The position numbers and the translations under genes were made by a program. Shown in pieces: positions 9,084 to 17,960 of a stretch of 64,000 nt of DNA; the first letter of the stretch is position 1; every line of letters starts with the position of its first letter. The DNA is taken from contig NZ_SJJR01000003.1 of assembly GCF_004331455.1 (NCBI RefSeq), positions 372,001 through 436,000 of the forward strand, in the 5' to 3' direction. This DNA comes from Micromonospora zingiberis (lineage in GTDB: Bacteria > Actinomycetota > Actinomycetes > Mycobacteriales > Micromonosporaceae). The notes below the pieces were generated by a model. The model was given only the letters and a program-made list of their open reading frames with translations, searched no databases and was not told the origin of the DNA.

Positions 9084-9136
9084 GGAAGGGCACCCTGTTA
9101 ACGCCTCGTGTATAGGAAGGGCCCCTGCTTAACAAC
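9082..9136. repeat. Paired dispersed intergenic repeat, copy A
   Basis: Two direct units of an about 25-bp element starting AAGGAAGGGC and containing a GTTAAC-type core (9082-9106 and 9114-9136) are separated by CGTGTAT. The first unit begins inside the TAA stop of the ROK kinase gene. The same spacer and unit recur at 53077-53130; related copies lie at 50359-50411 and 57646-57698. Confidence 0.8.
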
Positions 9137-9256
9137 CCGGCGGGGGAGCACGGCGCCGACCGGCCCGAGACGGAAAAAGCGCGCGGGAACAGTCGCGGTA
9201 CGGCCGGTGTTGTGCCAGCGTCGGAGGAGTGCTGCGACACGGAGGGGGTGGGCGGA

Positions 9257-9625
9257 ATGGATCTTCTGGCCGAGTACCGGCGGGCGACCCTGTTCTTCGA
9301 GTCGGGTGACCCGAGCGGAGCGGCGCGACTGCTCGAACCGATCGTCGAGGCCGAGCCGGACAACGCCGCCGTACGCCAGCTGCTGGCTCGGGCGTACTTC
9401 CAGTCCGCCCAGCTCGGGCGGGCCGAGGAGCAGCTGCGGGAGCTGGTCGACCGTAACCCCAGCGACCACTACGCCCACCACGTGTTGGGCCGGACGCTGG
9501 AGCGGCTGAACCGGTACGCCGACGCGCTGCGCCACCTGCGTATCGCGGCGGCCATGCACGCCGCCAACGACGACTACACGACCGCCCTGCGCCGGGTCGA
9601 AACCCGGGTCGGCGGCGGTCGCTGA
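9257..9625 (+). CDS. Small tetratricopeptide-repeat protein
   Basis: A 122-residue cytoplasmic protein built from TPR helices: LFFESGDPSGAARLLEPIVEAEPDN, then AYFQSAQLGRAEEQLRELVDRNPSD and LGRTLERLNRYADALRHL, with the usual Gly/Ala/Pro positions. It probably serves as a protein-protein scaffold; no catalytic motif is present. The ATG at 9257 is preceded by GGAGGGGG about 9 nt upstream, which favours it over an in-frame ATG at 9212. A strong terminator follows at 9633. Confidence 0.82.
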   Translation: MDLLAEYRRATLFFESGDPSGAARLLEPIVEAEPDNAAVRQLLARAYFQSAQLGRAEEQLRELVDRNPSDHYAHHVLGRTLERLNRYADALRHLRIAAAMHAANDDYTTALRRVETRVGGGR

Positions 9626-9632
9626 CGCGGCA

Positions 9633-9675
9633 CGACGACGAAGGGCGGCCCGGTTCGGGCCGCCCTTCGTCGTCG
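9633..9675 (+). terminator. Strong intrinsic hairpin terminator
   Basis: A perfect 20-bp inverted repeat (9633-9652 with 9656-9675) with a 3-nt GTT loop begins 8 bp after the stop of the TPR gene and separates it from the Smr-domain gene. It is the most stable hairpin seen in this part of the window. Confidence 0.85.
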
Positions 9676-9740
9676 CATCGGCCGTACCGCCCGCCTGCCT
9701 ACCATGGCCGCATGGGAACCGACCGGACGGTGGACGTGGC

Positions 9741-9995
9741 ATGAAGCTGAAGCTGGACCTGCACGACATCTTCAACAAGGGCCACGACATCGACCGGGCG
9801 CTGCGCGGGATCATGGACGAGGCGGTGGCGAAGAAGGCCACCCTGGTCGAGATCATCCCCGGCAAGGGCTCCGGCCAGCTCAAGAAGCGCGTGCTGCGCT
9901 TCCTCGACCAGAAGGACGTCAAGCAGCTCTACCACCGGGTCGAGAAGGACTCCAAGAACTTCGGCCGCCTCTTCGTCCACTTCCGCTGGAAGTAG
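9741..9995 (+). CDS. Small Smr-domain protein
   Basis: An 84-residue protein, MKLKLDLHDIFNKGHDIDRAL..., with LDLHD followed by VEIIPGKGSGQLKKRV, the LDxH and GxGxxS/G-type signatures of the Smr (MutS2 C-terminal-like) domain, a nuclease or nucleic-acid-binding fold. It consists of the domain alone. The ATG at 9741 follows 'gtggacgtggc' with only a weak ribosome binding site. Its 3' end overlaps, on the other strand, the open tail of the broken integrase frame. Confidence 0.82.
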   Translation: MKLKLDLHDIFNKGHDIDRALRGIMDEAVAKKATLVEIIPGKGSGQLKKRVLRFLDQKDVKQLYHRVEKDSKNFGRLFVHFRWK

Positions 9996-10800
9996 TGACG
10001 GAAGCACCCTTGACCTGCACTTTCGGGCGCTGGCAGGGCCGCTGAACCATGATCATGCCGTCTCCAGGCCGTCAGTGGCGCTGGAGTCTGGTCCTCGCCG
10101 AGTGCCCTGTCGATGGCGCGTCTGGTGCGGTCCTCACTGGCTGGCAGCAGGTGTGTGTAGGTCCGGAGGGTGAAGCCGGGGTCGGCGTGGCCCAGGTACG
10201 CCGACAGAGCCTTGGTGCTCTCTCCGGCGTCGAGCAGTACCGAGGCGTAGGTGTGCCGGAGTACGTGCATCCCGTTGTGCCGGTCGTCGGGGATGCCGGT
10301 CGCGCGGATCGCCGGCTTCCAGACTCCGGAGTTGAACATCGAGCGCGTGAGCGCCGTCCCGGCCGGGTTCGTCAGGTACAGCTCGACGGTCCGTGGCTCG
10401 CCGGCCAGAGAGCCCCACGGCAGCGTCACCGCAACGGGTGGGCAGTCCTGAGCGTGTTTCCGGAGCCTGCCCGCGACCGAACTTGGCAGGGGACTTGCCG
10501 CCCTTGGGTGGAGCGAAGATCAGCACGCCACGAGCTTGATCTGACGGGTGACGTGTAGAACCGGCCGTGTCGGGTCGATGTCGCCGGGACTGACCGCGAA
10601 GATCTCGCCCTGCCATAGGCCACAGCCCGCGCCCAGGTCCACCGCCACCCGATACCGGAGAGGCAGGTTCTCGCGGAACGCGGCCAGGCAGTCGACGGAC
10701 CACGGCACGACCTTGGTGGGGGCGGGTTTGGGGCGGCGGATGCTCTTGGCCGAGAACGGGTTGCTGACGATCTTCCGGTCATCAAACGGCCGCGTTGAAA
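9929..10800 (-). pseudogene. Degenerate phage-type tyrosine recombinase (integrase), C-terminal half
   Basis: The leftward strand encodes recognisable integrase pieces in different frames. Piece 1 (about 10800-10520) reads VPWSVDCLAAFRENL, then YRVAVDLGAGCGLWQGEIF and HVTRQIKLVAC followed by a stop; it carries the Arg-less part of the catalytic core (GAGCGLWQGE, normally GLRQGE, so the catalytic Arg also appears replaced by Trp). Piece 2 (about 10528-10482) reads GVLIFAPPKGGK in a shifted frame. Piece 3 (10429-9929) returns to the first frame with VTLPWG, HVLRHTYASVLLDAGES, AYLGHADPGFTLRTYTH, holding the HxxR, H and Tyr residues. The N-terminal SAM-like domain is missing. Two frameshifts, a shortened middle and a run-on tail into the Smr gene show it is dead. 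It is the remnant of an integrated element. Confidence 0.85.
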
Positions 10801-10801
10801 A

Positions 10802-11557
10802 TCATCGACACGTCCGTGAAGCGTGCCCATGGCCGGGGCCAGTGGGCGCAGACGTCAACGCATGCCAGAGCCGTTGGTACTCGGCTGGTTCGCCGATCGC
10901 CGCCCGGTGCTGCGGGTGGTCGACGTAGTGCCGGATCGTGTCGGCGAGGAACCACGGGTGGACGTTGTCGATGCGCAGCCGACGCCGGCCCAGGGGGAGG
11001 ATGCCGCGACGGCGTACCAGTTCCGGTTGTGCGTAGGTCAGGGCCAGGGTGGAGGCCCCGACTGCGGGCCGGAACGGGCGGCCGGGTGCCAGGGCCTCCC
11101 ACGGCACCATCAAGGAGCCGGTGATGTCGCGTTGACAGACACCGTCCGGTCGCAGCTCGAACGAAACGCCGCGCCAGCCGCTGGCAACGTGTACACCGAC
11201 GCCGACGAGGAGCAGGAACGGCAACACCAGGAACAGGCCCCCGACGACTTCGCCAAGGTGGCCAGTCACCAGCAACTGCGAGGCCATGAGCGTGAGCATC
11301 ACGGCGATGAGGATCTGGGACGCGCCCGGCTCAGTGGCGAACGCCCGAACCTCAGGCTTGACCAGCAAGGCCGCCGGACGCGATCGACCAAGGGCAAGCA
11401 CGCCCAGCACGCCCACGAGGATGGTCGCAATGATCAGGATCAACCCCAGCCAGCCGGACAGCCGACGGCCCCAGGCCAGACCCACAGCCAGGACAAACGA
11501 AAGGCTGAGGATCAGCCGCCGGTAGCGGACTGTGACGGCGAAGAGCGAGGCCAACAT
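10802..11557 (-). CDS. Uncharacterised four-helix membrane protein with PH-like soluble domain
   Basis: A 251-residue protein that I do not recognise by family name. It begins MLASLFAVTVRYRRLILSL. Hydrophobic segments lie at about 14-30, 36-58, 83-98 and 103-124 and predict four membrane helices. The soluble C-terminal part (about 125-215) contains FELRPDGVCQRDITGSLMVPWEAL, which is how bacterial PH-like/DUF membrane domains read (strand-turn-strand with 'VPW'). The last 30 residues (SAPTGPGHGHASRTCR) abut the integrase remnant and may be altered by it. There is no linked partner. The function is unknown. Confidence 0.65.
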   Translation of the reverse strand: MLASLFAVTVRYRRLILSLSFVLAVGLAWGRRLSGWLGLILIIATILVGVLGVLALGRSRPAALLVKPEVRAFATEPGASQILIAVMLTLMASQLLVTGHLGEVVGGLFLVLPFLLLVGVGVHVASGWRGVSFELRPDGVCQRDITGSLMVPWEALAPGRPFRPAVGASTLALTYAQPELVRRRGILPLGRRRLRIDNVHPWFLADTIRHYVDHPQHRAAIGEPAEYQRLWHALTSAPTGPGHGHASRTCR

Positions 11558-11634
11558 GGCAGGAGCGTAGTCGACCTCATCCAGGCCGTTGGCCCCTCAT
11601 TTCCGGATCTCGTCAAACAGCTGGTGGGACGCCA

Positions 11635-11699
11635 CTGTCAAGCATCTCCCGTGACGGGACAGGGAGGACAGGTCCGCTTTGGTCGGTGATGCTTGACAG
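11635..11699. repeat. Spaced inverted repeat upstream of membrane protein
   Basis: CTGTCAAGCATC (11635-11646) and its perfect complement (11688-11699) flank 41 bp that itself contains the small palindrome TCCCGTGACGGGA. It could be an operator, a cruciform, or the trace of an excised element next to the dead integrase. The rightward TTGACA inside the right arm resembles a -35 box, but no matching -10 box was found. Confidence 0.5.
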
Positions 11700-11793
11700 G
11701 GAGATCAATACCGCTGGAAGTAACCCCCGCCCCACCGATCACCCCGGCCCCCACCCCGCTGACCACCCTGCCCGCCCCGCCCCCAGCCCTTGT

Positions 11794-11862
11794 CGATCTT
11801 GCACTTCTGGTCGCCTCTTTGCGTGAATTGCACCTTTCGCGGGGACCGAAAGTGCAAGATCG
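11794..11862. repeat. GATCTTGCACTTT hairpin family, copy H1
   Basis: Left arm 11794-11812 and right arm 11844-11862 pair over 19 bp with two mismatches and enclose a 31-nt loop. The arms match those of copies at 36004, 51375 and 62628; the loops do not. It is flanked by C-rich sequence on the left and G-rich on the right. It lies beyond the 3' end of the leftward M28 gene, where it could act as a terminator. Confidence 0.75.
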
Positions 11863-11910
11863 GCGGGGCTGGAGGGCGGGGGGCGAGGGGCGGGGGGTGG
11901 GGTGGGTGGG

Positions 11911-14289
11911 TTAGAGGGGGTAGGTGCGGGCTATGGCGAGCATTTCGGAGGTGTGGGAGCCGGCCACGCCGACGTGTGGGGGGCGGGGGCGGAAGCCGGG
12001 TAGGGCGTCGAGGCCGTCGCTGGCGTCCATCGCGCGCAGCGCGACCTGCGCCGCCTTCGGTACGACGGTCAGGGTGATCTCGATGCCCTCGGGTGGCGGG
12101 GCGTGGAAGACGACTCCGAAGCCCCATCGGCCCTCGCGGTTCTCGACCGGCACCGGTCGGCCGGCCACCTGAGCGCTGCGCACAGTTGCCGTCGAGGTGT
12201 CGACGTGCAGGGTGGTCAGGCGTGCCGGGCGTTGTGGGGTGAGCCGTAGCCGCAGGGTGCGCTCGCCGGCCGTGGTGGTGTCGGCCAGCACCTCCAGCCG
12301 GGGTGCGGGCAGGGTGGCCGCCTGGGCGGGGCCGCCGAGCAACTCGCCGCGGCCGAGGCCGGGGAAGTCGTCGGCGACGGAGACCGGACCGTCGACGTAC
12401 CCGGCGGTCCAGGGCTGCGGGTCGGATTCGTGGCTGAGCCAGCGGGCCTGTCCGGTGCCGGCGTCCAGCGCGTACATCAGGTGGGTGGGCGCGGGATGTG
12501 CGGCGTCGAACCGGTCGACGGAGAGCCCGACCCCGGCGAGCACCACCGCCGCCACTGCGGCGGCGCCGGCGGGCAGCGCACCGAGCCGGCGGGCCCGCAA
12601 CGCCACCATGCCCCGCTGGCCGCCGGCCTGCGGATGCAGCAGGTCCACCACCGGCAGCGCGGCCAGGCCGAGCAGCACCGCGAAGAGCGCCGCGACGCCG
12701 CCCATCCCCATACCCAGCGCTGGGAAGAGCAGCACCACCGTCGGCAGCAGGATGACCACCGCCACCGCCCCGGCCAGGGTCACCGCGATCACCGGCACCG
12801 GACCGTCGACGCGGGTGGTCACCGCGACCAGGCCGGCGAGCGCGCCGGCCAGGGCCGGCAGGGTCGCCAGGTACGCCCCGCCGGGCACCAGAACCGCGAG
12901 TAGTACGCCGAGCAGCGCCAGCCAGCCCAGCCCGCCGATGGCCAGCGCGGCGGGGCCGACCCGGCGACGGGTCAGCGCGTACCAGGCGAACAGTACGGCG
13001 GCGGCGAGCGCCAGCACGGCCAGCCGGTACCAGGTGGGCCGGTACGGGTCGAGCAGTTCGGCGTAGCCGGGCCGGATGGCGGTGATCGCTGCCCAGAGCA
13101 ACTGCGCGCCCAGCGGGGCGAGGACGATCGGCAGCAGCGCCAACCCGAATCCGGCGGCCAGCCGGCCACCGGTGACCCGGCCCCGGCGTCGGGCCATCCA
13201 GCCGAGGGCGATCACCCCGGCCAGCGCGAGCAGGGCCAGCGGCAGCACCAGCGGGCCCGGGTAGCGGGCCAGGCCACCGGGGACCGGGAAGTAGGTGGCG
13301 TCGTGTCCGGCGTCCAGGTCGTCCAGGTCGATCCGGCCGAACTCGCGGGCCAGACCGAGCGCGTTGTCGCCGTGGTGCTGGAGGCTGGCCCGGTCCATCG
13401 AGTCGGGGGTGTCCAGCGGGGTGTGGTAGATCGCGCCGCCGTCGAGGTAGGCCGAGTTCAGCCCGACGAACCCCTGGTCGAGGAAGGCGGTGAAGTCGGT
13501 GTCGTTGGGCAGCGCGCGGTAGACCTCCACGGCGAACGACGTGCCCACCGGGTGTGGCGCGGCCCGACCGAACACGTCGACCAGCGCCGCGTTCTCCGGC
13601 GAGGTCTCGAACATGATCACCGGTCCGGTGCGGCCCCGGGCCTCCAGGTTGAGCACCACGCCCTTACCGGCGGCCAGCGGATGGTCGGCGGCGAACGCCG
13701 AGGCTCCGCAGAGGCACGCCTCCTCGGCGTCGGTGAGGACGAACACCACGTCGTTGCGGGGCGTCGGGCCGTTGGTCAGCGCCCGGGCCACCTCCAGGAT
13801 GGTGGCGACGCCCGCACCGTCGTCGTTGCCGCCCGGCCCGGTCTGCACCGCGTCGTAGTGGGCGACCAGGAACACCGTGCCGGTCGGGTCGGCGCCGGCC
13901 AGCCGGGCCACCACGTTGCGTACCCGGGCCAGGGTGGCGCCACCCGCCGCCCCGCTGAGCTGACCGGCCTCCTCGGCGATCGTGTCCTGCACCTCGGTTT
14001 CCAGGCCCAGCCCGCGCAACTCGGCCTCCAGGTGGTCGCGGACCGCGTCGTTGGCCGGGCTGCCCGCGACGTGCGGCTGGCCGGCGATGATCGGCACATG
14101 CGCGTACGCCCGGTCGGCGCTGAATTCCCCGACCGGCGCGTCGGTCGACCTTGGCGCCGGGGGACGGATGTCGAGCAGCGCGAGTGTGCCGACGGCTACG
14201 AGCGCGACCACGGCCGCCAGCGCGGCGATCAGGCGGCGGCGCGGTCGGGAGAGGGCACGATCGGCGGCGGGGCTGGGGGGTGCGCCCAC
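11911..14289 (-). CDS. M28-family zinc aminopeptidase with C-terminal membrane domain
   Basis: A 792-residue membrane peptidase. A cytoplasmic Arg-rich N-terminus precedes one membrane anchor (about 18-40). Residues 55-330 are an M28 peptidase domain: VAHYDAVQ gives zinc ligand H144, GGNDDGAG the bridging D156, DAEEA the catalytic and ligand Glu pair (E189/E190), NDTDF a further Asp and YHTPLDT the last His. From about 350 to 600 there are 8-9 hydrophobic helices, then an extracytoplasmic domain of about 190 residues. The layout is like eukaryotic Fxna/Pff1 ER or vacuolar membrane peptidases. It probably trims peptides at the outer face of the membrane. The TAA stop lies against a G-rich tract next to hairpin H1. 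Confidence 0.85.
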   Translation of the reverse strand: MGAPPSPAADRALSRPRRRLIAALAAVVALVAVGTLALLDIRPPAPRSTDAPVGEFSADRAYAHVPIIAGQPHVAGSPANDAVRDHLEAELRGLGLETEVQDTIAEEAGQLSGAAGGATLARVRNVVARLAGADPTGTVFLVAHYDAVQTGPGGNDDGAGVATILEVARALTNGPTPRNDVVFVLTDAEEACLCGASAFAADHPLAAGKGVVLNLEARGRTGPVIMFETSPENAALVDVFGRAAPHPVGTSFAVEVYRALPNDTDFTAFLDQGFVGLNSAYLDGGAIYHTPLDTPDSMDRASLQHHGDNALGLAREFGRIDLDDLDAGHDATYFPVPGGLARYPGPLVLPLALLALAGVIALGWMARRRGRVTGGRLAAGFGLALLPIVLAPLGAQLLWAAITAIRPGYAELLDPYRPTWYRLAVLALAAAVLFAWYALTRRRVGPAALAIGGLGWLALLGVLLAVLVPGGAYLATLPALAGALAGLVAVTTRVDGPVPVIAVTLAGAVAVVILLPTVVLLFPALGMGMGGVAALFAVLLGLAALPVVDLLHPQAGGQRGMVALRARRLGALPAGAAAVAAVVLAGVGLSVDRFDAAHPAPTHLMYALDAGTGQARWLSHESDPQPWTAGYVDGPVSVADDFPGLGRGELLGGPAQAATLPAPRLEVLADTTTAGERTLRLRLTPQRPARLTTLHVDTSTATVRSAQVAGRPVPVENREGRWGFGVVFHAPPPEGIEITLTVVPKAAQVALRAMDASDGLDALPGFRPRPPHVGVAGSHTSEMLAIARTYPL

Positions 14290-14446
14290 GGAAGGCTCCT
14301 CGGGGGGTGGGACCTGGGGTGCACATCATCCTCCACGTCACCCCAGGGCGCCCCGTCGTGTTGTGTGCGAACGTTGTCTAATACAGGATCAGCAGGGCAC
14401 TCGGAAGGAGCCCGACATCACCAGCGATCTCCCGCCCGTCGCGGCG

Positions 14447-15697
14447 GTGACCCGGCCGCACCGGGGGACCGGCACGACCGGTCCCTCCGTCGTGTCGTGG
14501 CCGTACCCGCAGGGGGGCCTGGGCGGTAATCCGAATCTGCCGCCGGGGGAGCGGCTGCGGGTGCTGCTGGTCGAGGACGACGAGGGTGACGCCTTCCTCG
14601 TCGGTGAGCTGCTGGCCGAGACGAACTCGGGAATCGATCTGCTGGTCGCCACCAGCCTCAGCGAGGCCCGCCAGCGGATGGTGGGCGTGGACTGCGTACT
14701 GCTGGACCTGGGCCTGCCCGACGCGCAGGGGCTGGACGGTCTGCGGTGGGTCCTGGAGATGTCCGGCAGCGCCGCCGTCTGCGTGCTGACCGGCCGTTCC
14801 GACGAGCACCTGGGCATCGTCGCGGTCGCTGAGGGTGCGCAGGACTATCTGGTCAAGGGCCAGGTCGACGGGGTGTTGCTGACCCGGGCGCTGCGCTACG
14901 CGGTGGAGCGCAAGCGCGCCGACGAGAACGCCCGCCGGCTGCGCGAGGTGGAGTTGCGGCAGGCCGAGTCGGCCCGGCTGGAACGCGGCCTGCTGCCCCA
15001 GCCGCTGATGTCGACCGACGTGATCGCCGTGCACACGTTCTACCGGCCGGGCCGGCATGCCGCCCTGATCGGTGGCGACTTCTTCGACGTGGTGCAGACC
15101 CGTCCCGATCGGGTCGATCTGATCGTCGGTGACGTGTGCGGGCACGGGGTGGACGAGGCGGCGCTCGGGGTCGAGCTTCGGGTGGCCTGGCGGGCGTTGG
15201 TCCTGGCCGGGGTGCCGGACGACGAGGTGCTGCCCGCGCTGGAGCAGGTGCTGATGAGCGAGCGGCGCCTTCAGGAGATCTTCGCTACGGTCGCTACGGC
15301 CCGGCTCGACCTCGGCGCCAACCGGGCGACCGTACGGCTGGCCGGCCATCCGCCGCCGGTCCTGCTCGCCGGAGGGCGGGTGGCGCCGGTGCCGGCCCCC
15401 GGCGGCCTGCTGCTCGGCGTACGGCCACGCCGCCCGGTCGCGTTCGATCTGGAGTTCGACACCGATGACTGGTCTCTGCTGATGTACACCGATGGTCTGA
15501 TCGAGGGCCGGGTGGGCGACGGCGACGAGCGTCTCGACGTACCCGGCCTGACCCGGTTGCTTGAGGAGCCGGACAGCCGCAGCGTCGCGCTGCCCGAACT
15601 GCCGGCCTGGCTGGTCGGGCGGGCCGAGCAGCTCAACGGCGGCCCGTTCGCCGACGACGTGGCGATGTTGCTGGTCACCCGGGGCGGTGGCCGATGA
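14447..15697 (+). CDS. Response regulator with SpoIIE/RsbU-type PP2C phosphatase output
   Basis: A 416-residue protein from the GTG at 14447. The receiver domain (about 36-150) reads RVLLVEDDEGDAF..., with phosphoacceptor D87 in VLLDLGLPD and Lys in YLVKGQ. A helical linker (ERKRADENARRLREVELRQ) leads to a PPM/SpoIIE phosphatase domain with metal motifs GGDFFDVV, GDVCGHG and FADDVAMLLV. Such proteins dephosphorylate anti-sigma-factor antagonists and thereby control a sigma factor. The start is uncertain: GGAAGGAG at 14403-14410 sits 6 nt before an in-frame ATC at 14417, while the GTG lacks a ribosome binding site. It is the first gene of a four-gene operon and overlaps the next by ATGA. Confidence 0.85.
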   Translation: MTRPHRGTGTTGPSVVSWPYPQGGLGGNPNLPPGERLRVLLVEDDEGDAFLVGELLAETNSGIDLLVATSLSEARQRMVGVDCVLLDLGLPDAQGLDGLRWVLEMSGSAAVCVLTGRSDEHLGIVAVAEGAQDYLVKGQVDGVLLTRALRYAVERKRADENARRLREVELRQAESARLERGLLPQPLMSTDVIAVHTFYRPGRHAALIGGDFFDVVQTRPDRVDLIVGDVCGHGVDEAALGVELRVAWRALVLAGVPDDEVLPALEQVLMSERRLQEIFATVATARLDLGANRATVRLAGHPPPVLLAGGRVAPVPAPGGLLLGVRPRRPVAFDLEFDTDDWSLLMYTDGLIEGRVGDGDERLDVPGLTRLLEEPDSRSVALPELPAWLVGRAEQLNGGPFADDVAMLLVTRGGGR

Positions 15698-17511
15698 GCC
15701 TCGGGCTCGGCCGGTGGACGCTGCGCCACCGGGTGTTGGCGCTGCTCGGTGTGGTCGGCGTGATGCTGTTCAGCGTCGCCGTGGCCGAGGCGATCGTGGC
15801 CACCAAGAACCGCGACTACACCGACGTGCTGCTCACCGAGGTCGGCCCGCTGCGGGTGCAGGGCCAGGAGATGCTCAACGCGCTGCTCGACCAGGAGACC
15901 GGGGTCCGGGGGTACGCGGTGACCGCCGACCCGGAGGATCTCGCCCCGTACGAGCAGGGCCTGGCCCGGGAGCGGACGACCGCGCAGGAGATCCGGCTGC
16001 TGTCCGCCAAGTACCCCGCCGTCGAGGCGGATCTGCTGGTGGTCGAGCAGTTGGCGGACGAGTGGCGGCGCAGCGTCGCCCAGCCGGTGATCGACACGAC
16101 CAGGACCAGCGGCACCGCCGCCGGTCAGGCGCTGCTGACCGACGAGACTCGACAGCGTTTCGATGAGGTGCGCGGCGCGGTCGCCGCCCTCCAGGACGAG
16201 ATCTTCACCGCGCGGGAGGCCACCGCCCGGAACGTGGAGCGGACCGGCAACCTGCTGGTCGTCCTGCTCATCGTCGCCGGGCTGGTGGTGGCGTTGGCCG
16301 GCATCGCCCTGCTGCTCGCGCTGGACCGGATGGTGCTGCGCCCGTTGACCGCCCTGGCCGGGCAGGTGCGGGAGGTCGTCACGGGTGACTACGCGCACCG
16401 GATCGTCGGCGCCGGGCCTCCGGAGTTCCAACGCCTCGGTACGGACGTGGACGCCATGCGCCAGCGGATCGCGGCGGACCTCGCCGAGGTACGCGAGGCG
16501 CGGGAGCGGATCGAGTGGGTCAACACCCAGTTGCAGAAGCAGGCTGAGGAGCTGACCCGGTCCAACCGTGACCTGGAGCAGTTCGCCTACGTCGCCTCAC
16601 ACGACCTGCAGGAGCCGCTGCGCAAGGTGGCCAGCTTCTGCCAGTTGCTGCAACGCCGGTACGCGGGCCGGCTCGACGAGCGGGCCGACCAGTACATCGC
16701 GTTCGCGGTGGACGGCGCGCAGCGGATGCAGCGGTTGATCAACGACCTGTTGGCGTTCTCCAGGATCGGTCGGCTCACCGCCGGCTTCACCGATGTCGAC
16801 CTGAATCAGTTGATGGGTGAGGTGGCCGCGCAGACCGAGCCGGCCCGCCAGTACGCCGACGCGGAACTGACCTGGGGCGACCTGCCGGTGATCCGGGGCG
16901 AGGAACCGCTGCTGACCAACCTGCTGGTGAACCTGGTCAGCAACTCGGTCAAGTTCCGCCGGCCCGACGTGGCGCCGAAGGTGCATGTCTCGGCCCGCCT
17001 GGTCGGCGACGAGTGGGAGATCACCTGTCAGGACAACGGCATCGGGATCGAGCCGGAGTTCGCCGACAAGATTTTCGTGATCTTCCAGCGGTTGCACGCG
17101 AAGGACGCGTACCCGGGGACCGGCATCGGGCTGGCCATCGTCAAGAAGATCGTGGAATACCACGGTGGCCGGGTCTGGGTGGACACGGACGTACCGGAGG
17201 GGACCGCGATCCGGTTCGCCCTGCCCGCCCTTCCCCGCGACGTCGAGGCCGCTGGTGGGGCTGGCGCGCCGGAGGCGGACGCGGCCAGCCCGGCCGGGTC
17301 ACCGGCCGGGGACGAGCGGCCCACCGGTGACGGTACGGTCAGCGCGGGGGCCGACGCCGATTCGACGGTCCGGCCGCCGGCCGATGACCGGGCCGCTGAC
17401 GCCGGCACGGCGCAGCGGACCGGGGTGGCTCGCCAGGGCGGCGGGGCACCCGGGGATCCTGGAAAGTCGGGCAGCGGTGACACAGGCGGAATGAAGGAGG
17501 CGGTGGGATGA
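15694..17511 (+). CDS. CHASE3-HAMP sensor histidine kinase (Cph1-type kinase core)
   Basis: A 605-residue membrane kinase. Membrane helices at about 13-33 and 186-209 flank an extracellular CHASE3 domain ([20 protein letters not shown] is its signature). A HAMP region follows (210-263), then a coiled coil, HisKA with phosphoacceptor H303 in [13 protein letters not shown], and an HATPase with [17 protein letters not shown] and [11 protein letters not shown]. The kinase core is of the phytochrome/Cph1 class, which usually pairs with Rcp1-like receivers, and one is encoded next. After about residue 500 comes an Asp/Ala/Pro/Gly-rich disordered tail of about 100 residues. It overlaps both neighbours by 4 bp, so translational coupling is likely. 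Confidence 0.92.
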   Translation: MSLGLGRWTLRHRVLALLGVVGVMLFSVAVAEAIVATKNRDYTDVLLTEVGPLRVQGQEMLNALLDQETGVRGYAVTADPEDLAPYEQGLARERTTAQEIRLLSAKYPAVEADLLVVEQLADEWRRSVAQPVIDTTRTSGTAAGQALLTDETRQRFDEVRGAVAALQDEIFTAREATARNVERTGNLLVVLLIVAGLVVALAGIALLLALDRMVLRPLTALAGQVREVVTGDYAHRIVGAGPPEFQRLGTDVDAMRQRIAADLAEVREARERIEWVNTQLQKQAEELTRSNRDLEQFAYVASHDLQEPLRKVASFCQLLQRRYAGRLDERADQYIAFAVDGAQRMQRLINDLLAFSRIGRLTAGFTDVDLNQLMGEVAAQTEPARQYADAELTWGDLPVIRGEEPLLTNLLVNLVSNSVKFRRPDVAPKVHVSARLVGDEWEITCQDNGIGIEPEFADKIFVIFQRLHAKDAYPGTGIGLAIVKKIVEYHGGRVWVDTDVPEGTAIRFALPALPRDVEAAGGAGAPEADAASPAGSPAGDERPTGDGTVSAGADADSTVRPPADDRAADAGTAQRTGVARQGGGAPGDPGKSGSGDTGGMKEAVG

Positions 17512-17960
17512 CCGCGCCGGCGGACGGCAACAGCCCGATCGAGGTGCTGCTCGTCGAGGACGATCCGGGTGACGTGCTGATGACCCGGGAGGCGTTCGAG
17601 GAGCACAAGCTGCGCAACCGGCTCAACGTCGTCTCCGACGGTGCCGAGGCGCTGGCCTACCTGCGCCGCGAGGGCGAGTACGCGGACGCGGTGCTGCCCG
17701 ATCTGATCCTGCTCGACCTGAACCTGCCCCGCCGGGACGGCCGGGAGGTGCTGGAGGAGATCAAGAAGGACGAGCAGCTCTGCCGCATTCCGGTGGTGGT
17801 GCTGACCACGTCCCAAGCCGACGAGGACATCCTGCGCAGCTACCAGCTGCACGCGAACGCGTACGTGACCAAGCCGGTCGACTTCGAGCGGTTCATCGCG
17901 GTGGTCCGGCAGATCGACGAGTTCTTCGTCAGCGTGGTGAAGCTGCCGCCGCGTGGCTGA
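17508..17960 (+). CDS. Rcp1-like single-domain response regulator
   Basis: A 150-residue receiver-only protein. Acid residues in VEDDPGD, phosphoacceptor D70 in [13 protein letters not shown], the Thr in VVVLTTSQ and K122 in AYVTKPVDF are all present. Its spacing and the sequence [18 protein letters not shown] match the Rcp1 class that partners Cph1-type kinases. With no output domain it probably relays phosphate or works by protein contact, possibly to the phosphatase-receiver encoded two genes upstream. It starts 4 bp inside the kinase gene and overlaps the inositol-phosphatase gene by 8 bp. Confidence 0.92.
   Translation: MTAPADGNSPIEVLLVEDDPGDVLMTREAFEEHKLRNRLNVVSDGAEALAYLRREGEYADAVLPDLILLDLNLPRRDGREVLEEIKKDEQLCRIPVVVLTTSQADEDILRSYQLHANAYVTKPVDFERFIAVVRQIDEFFVSVVKLPPRG

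Larger units (their letters stand above)
11558..11910. other. Intergenic region of 353 bp with two inverted repeats
   Basis: There is no convincing gene here. It holds the 12-bp inverted repeat at 11635-11699, which is about 78 bp upstream of the membrane-protein start, a C-rich tract, and the GATCTTGCACTT-type hairpin at 11794-11862, followed by a G-rich tract that runs into the 3' end of the M28 peptidase gene. Confidence 0.7.

Noticed and set aside
9990..10060. tRNA gene or attachment site beside the dead integrase
   Set aside because: No cloverleaf, T-loop (GGTTCGA) or duplicated att-like sequence was found near the Smr gene end.
14359..14395. Sigma-70 type promoter (TTGTGT ... TAATAC) before the signalling operon
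   Set aside because: The spacing between the two boxes is only about 12 bp, too short for a functional pair.
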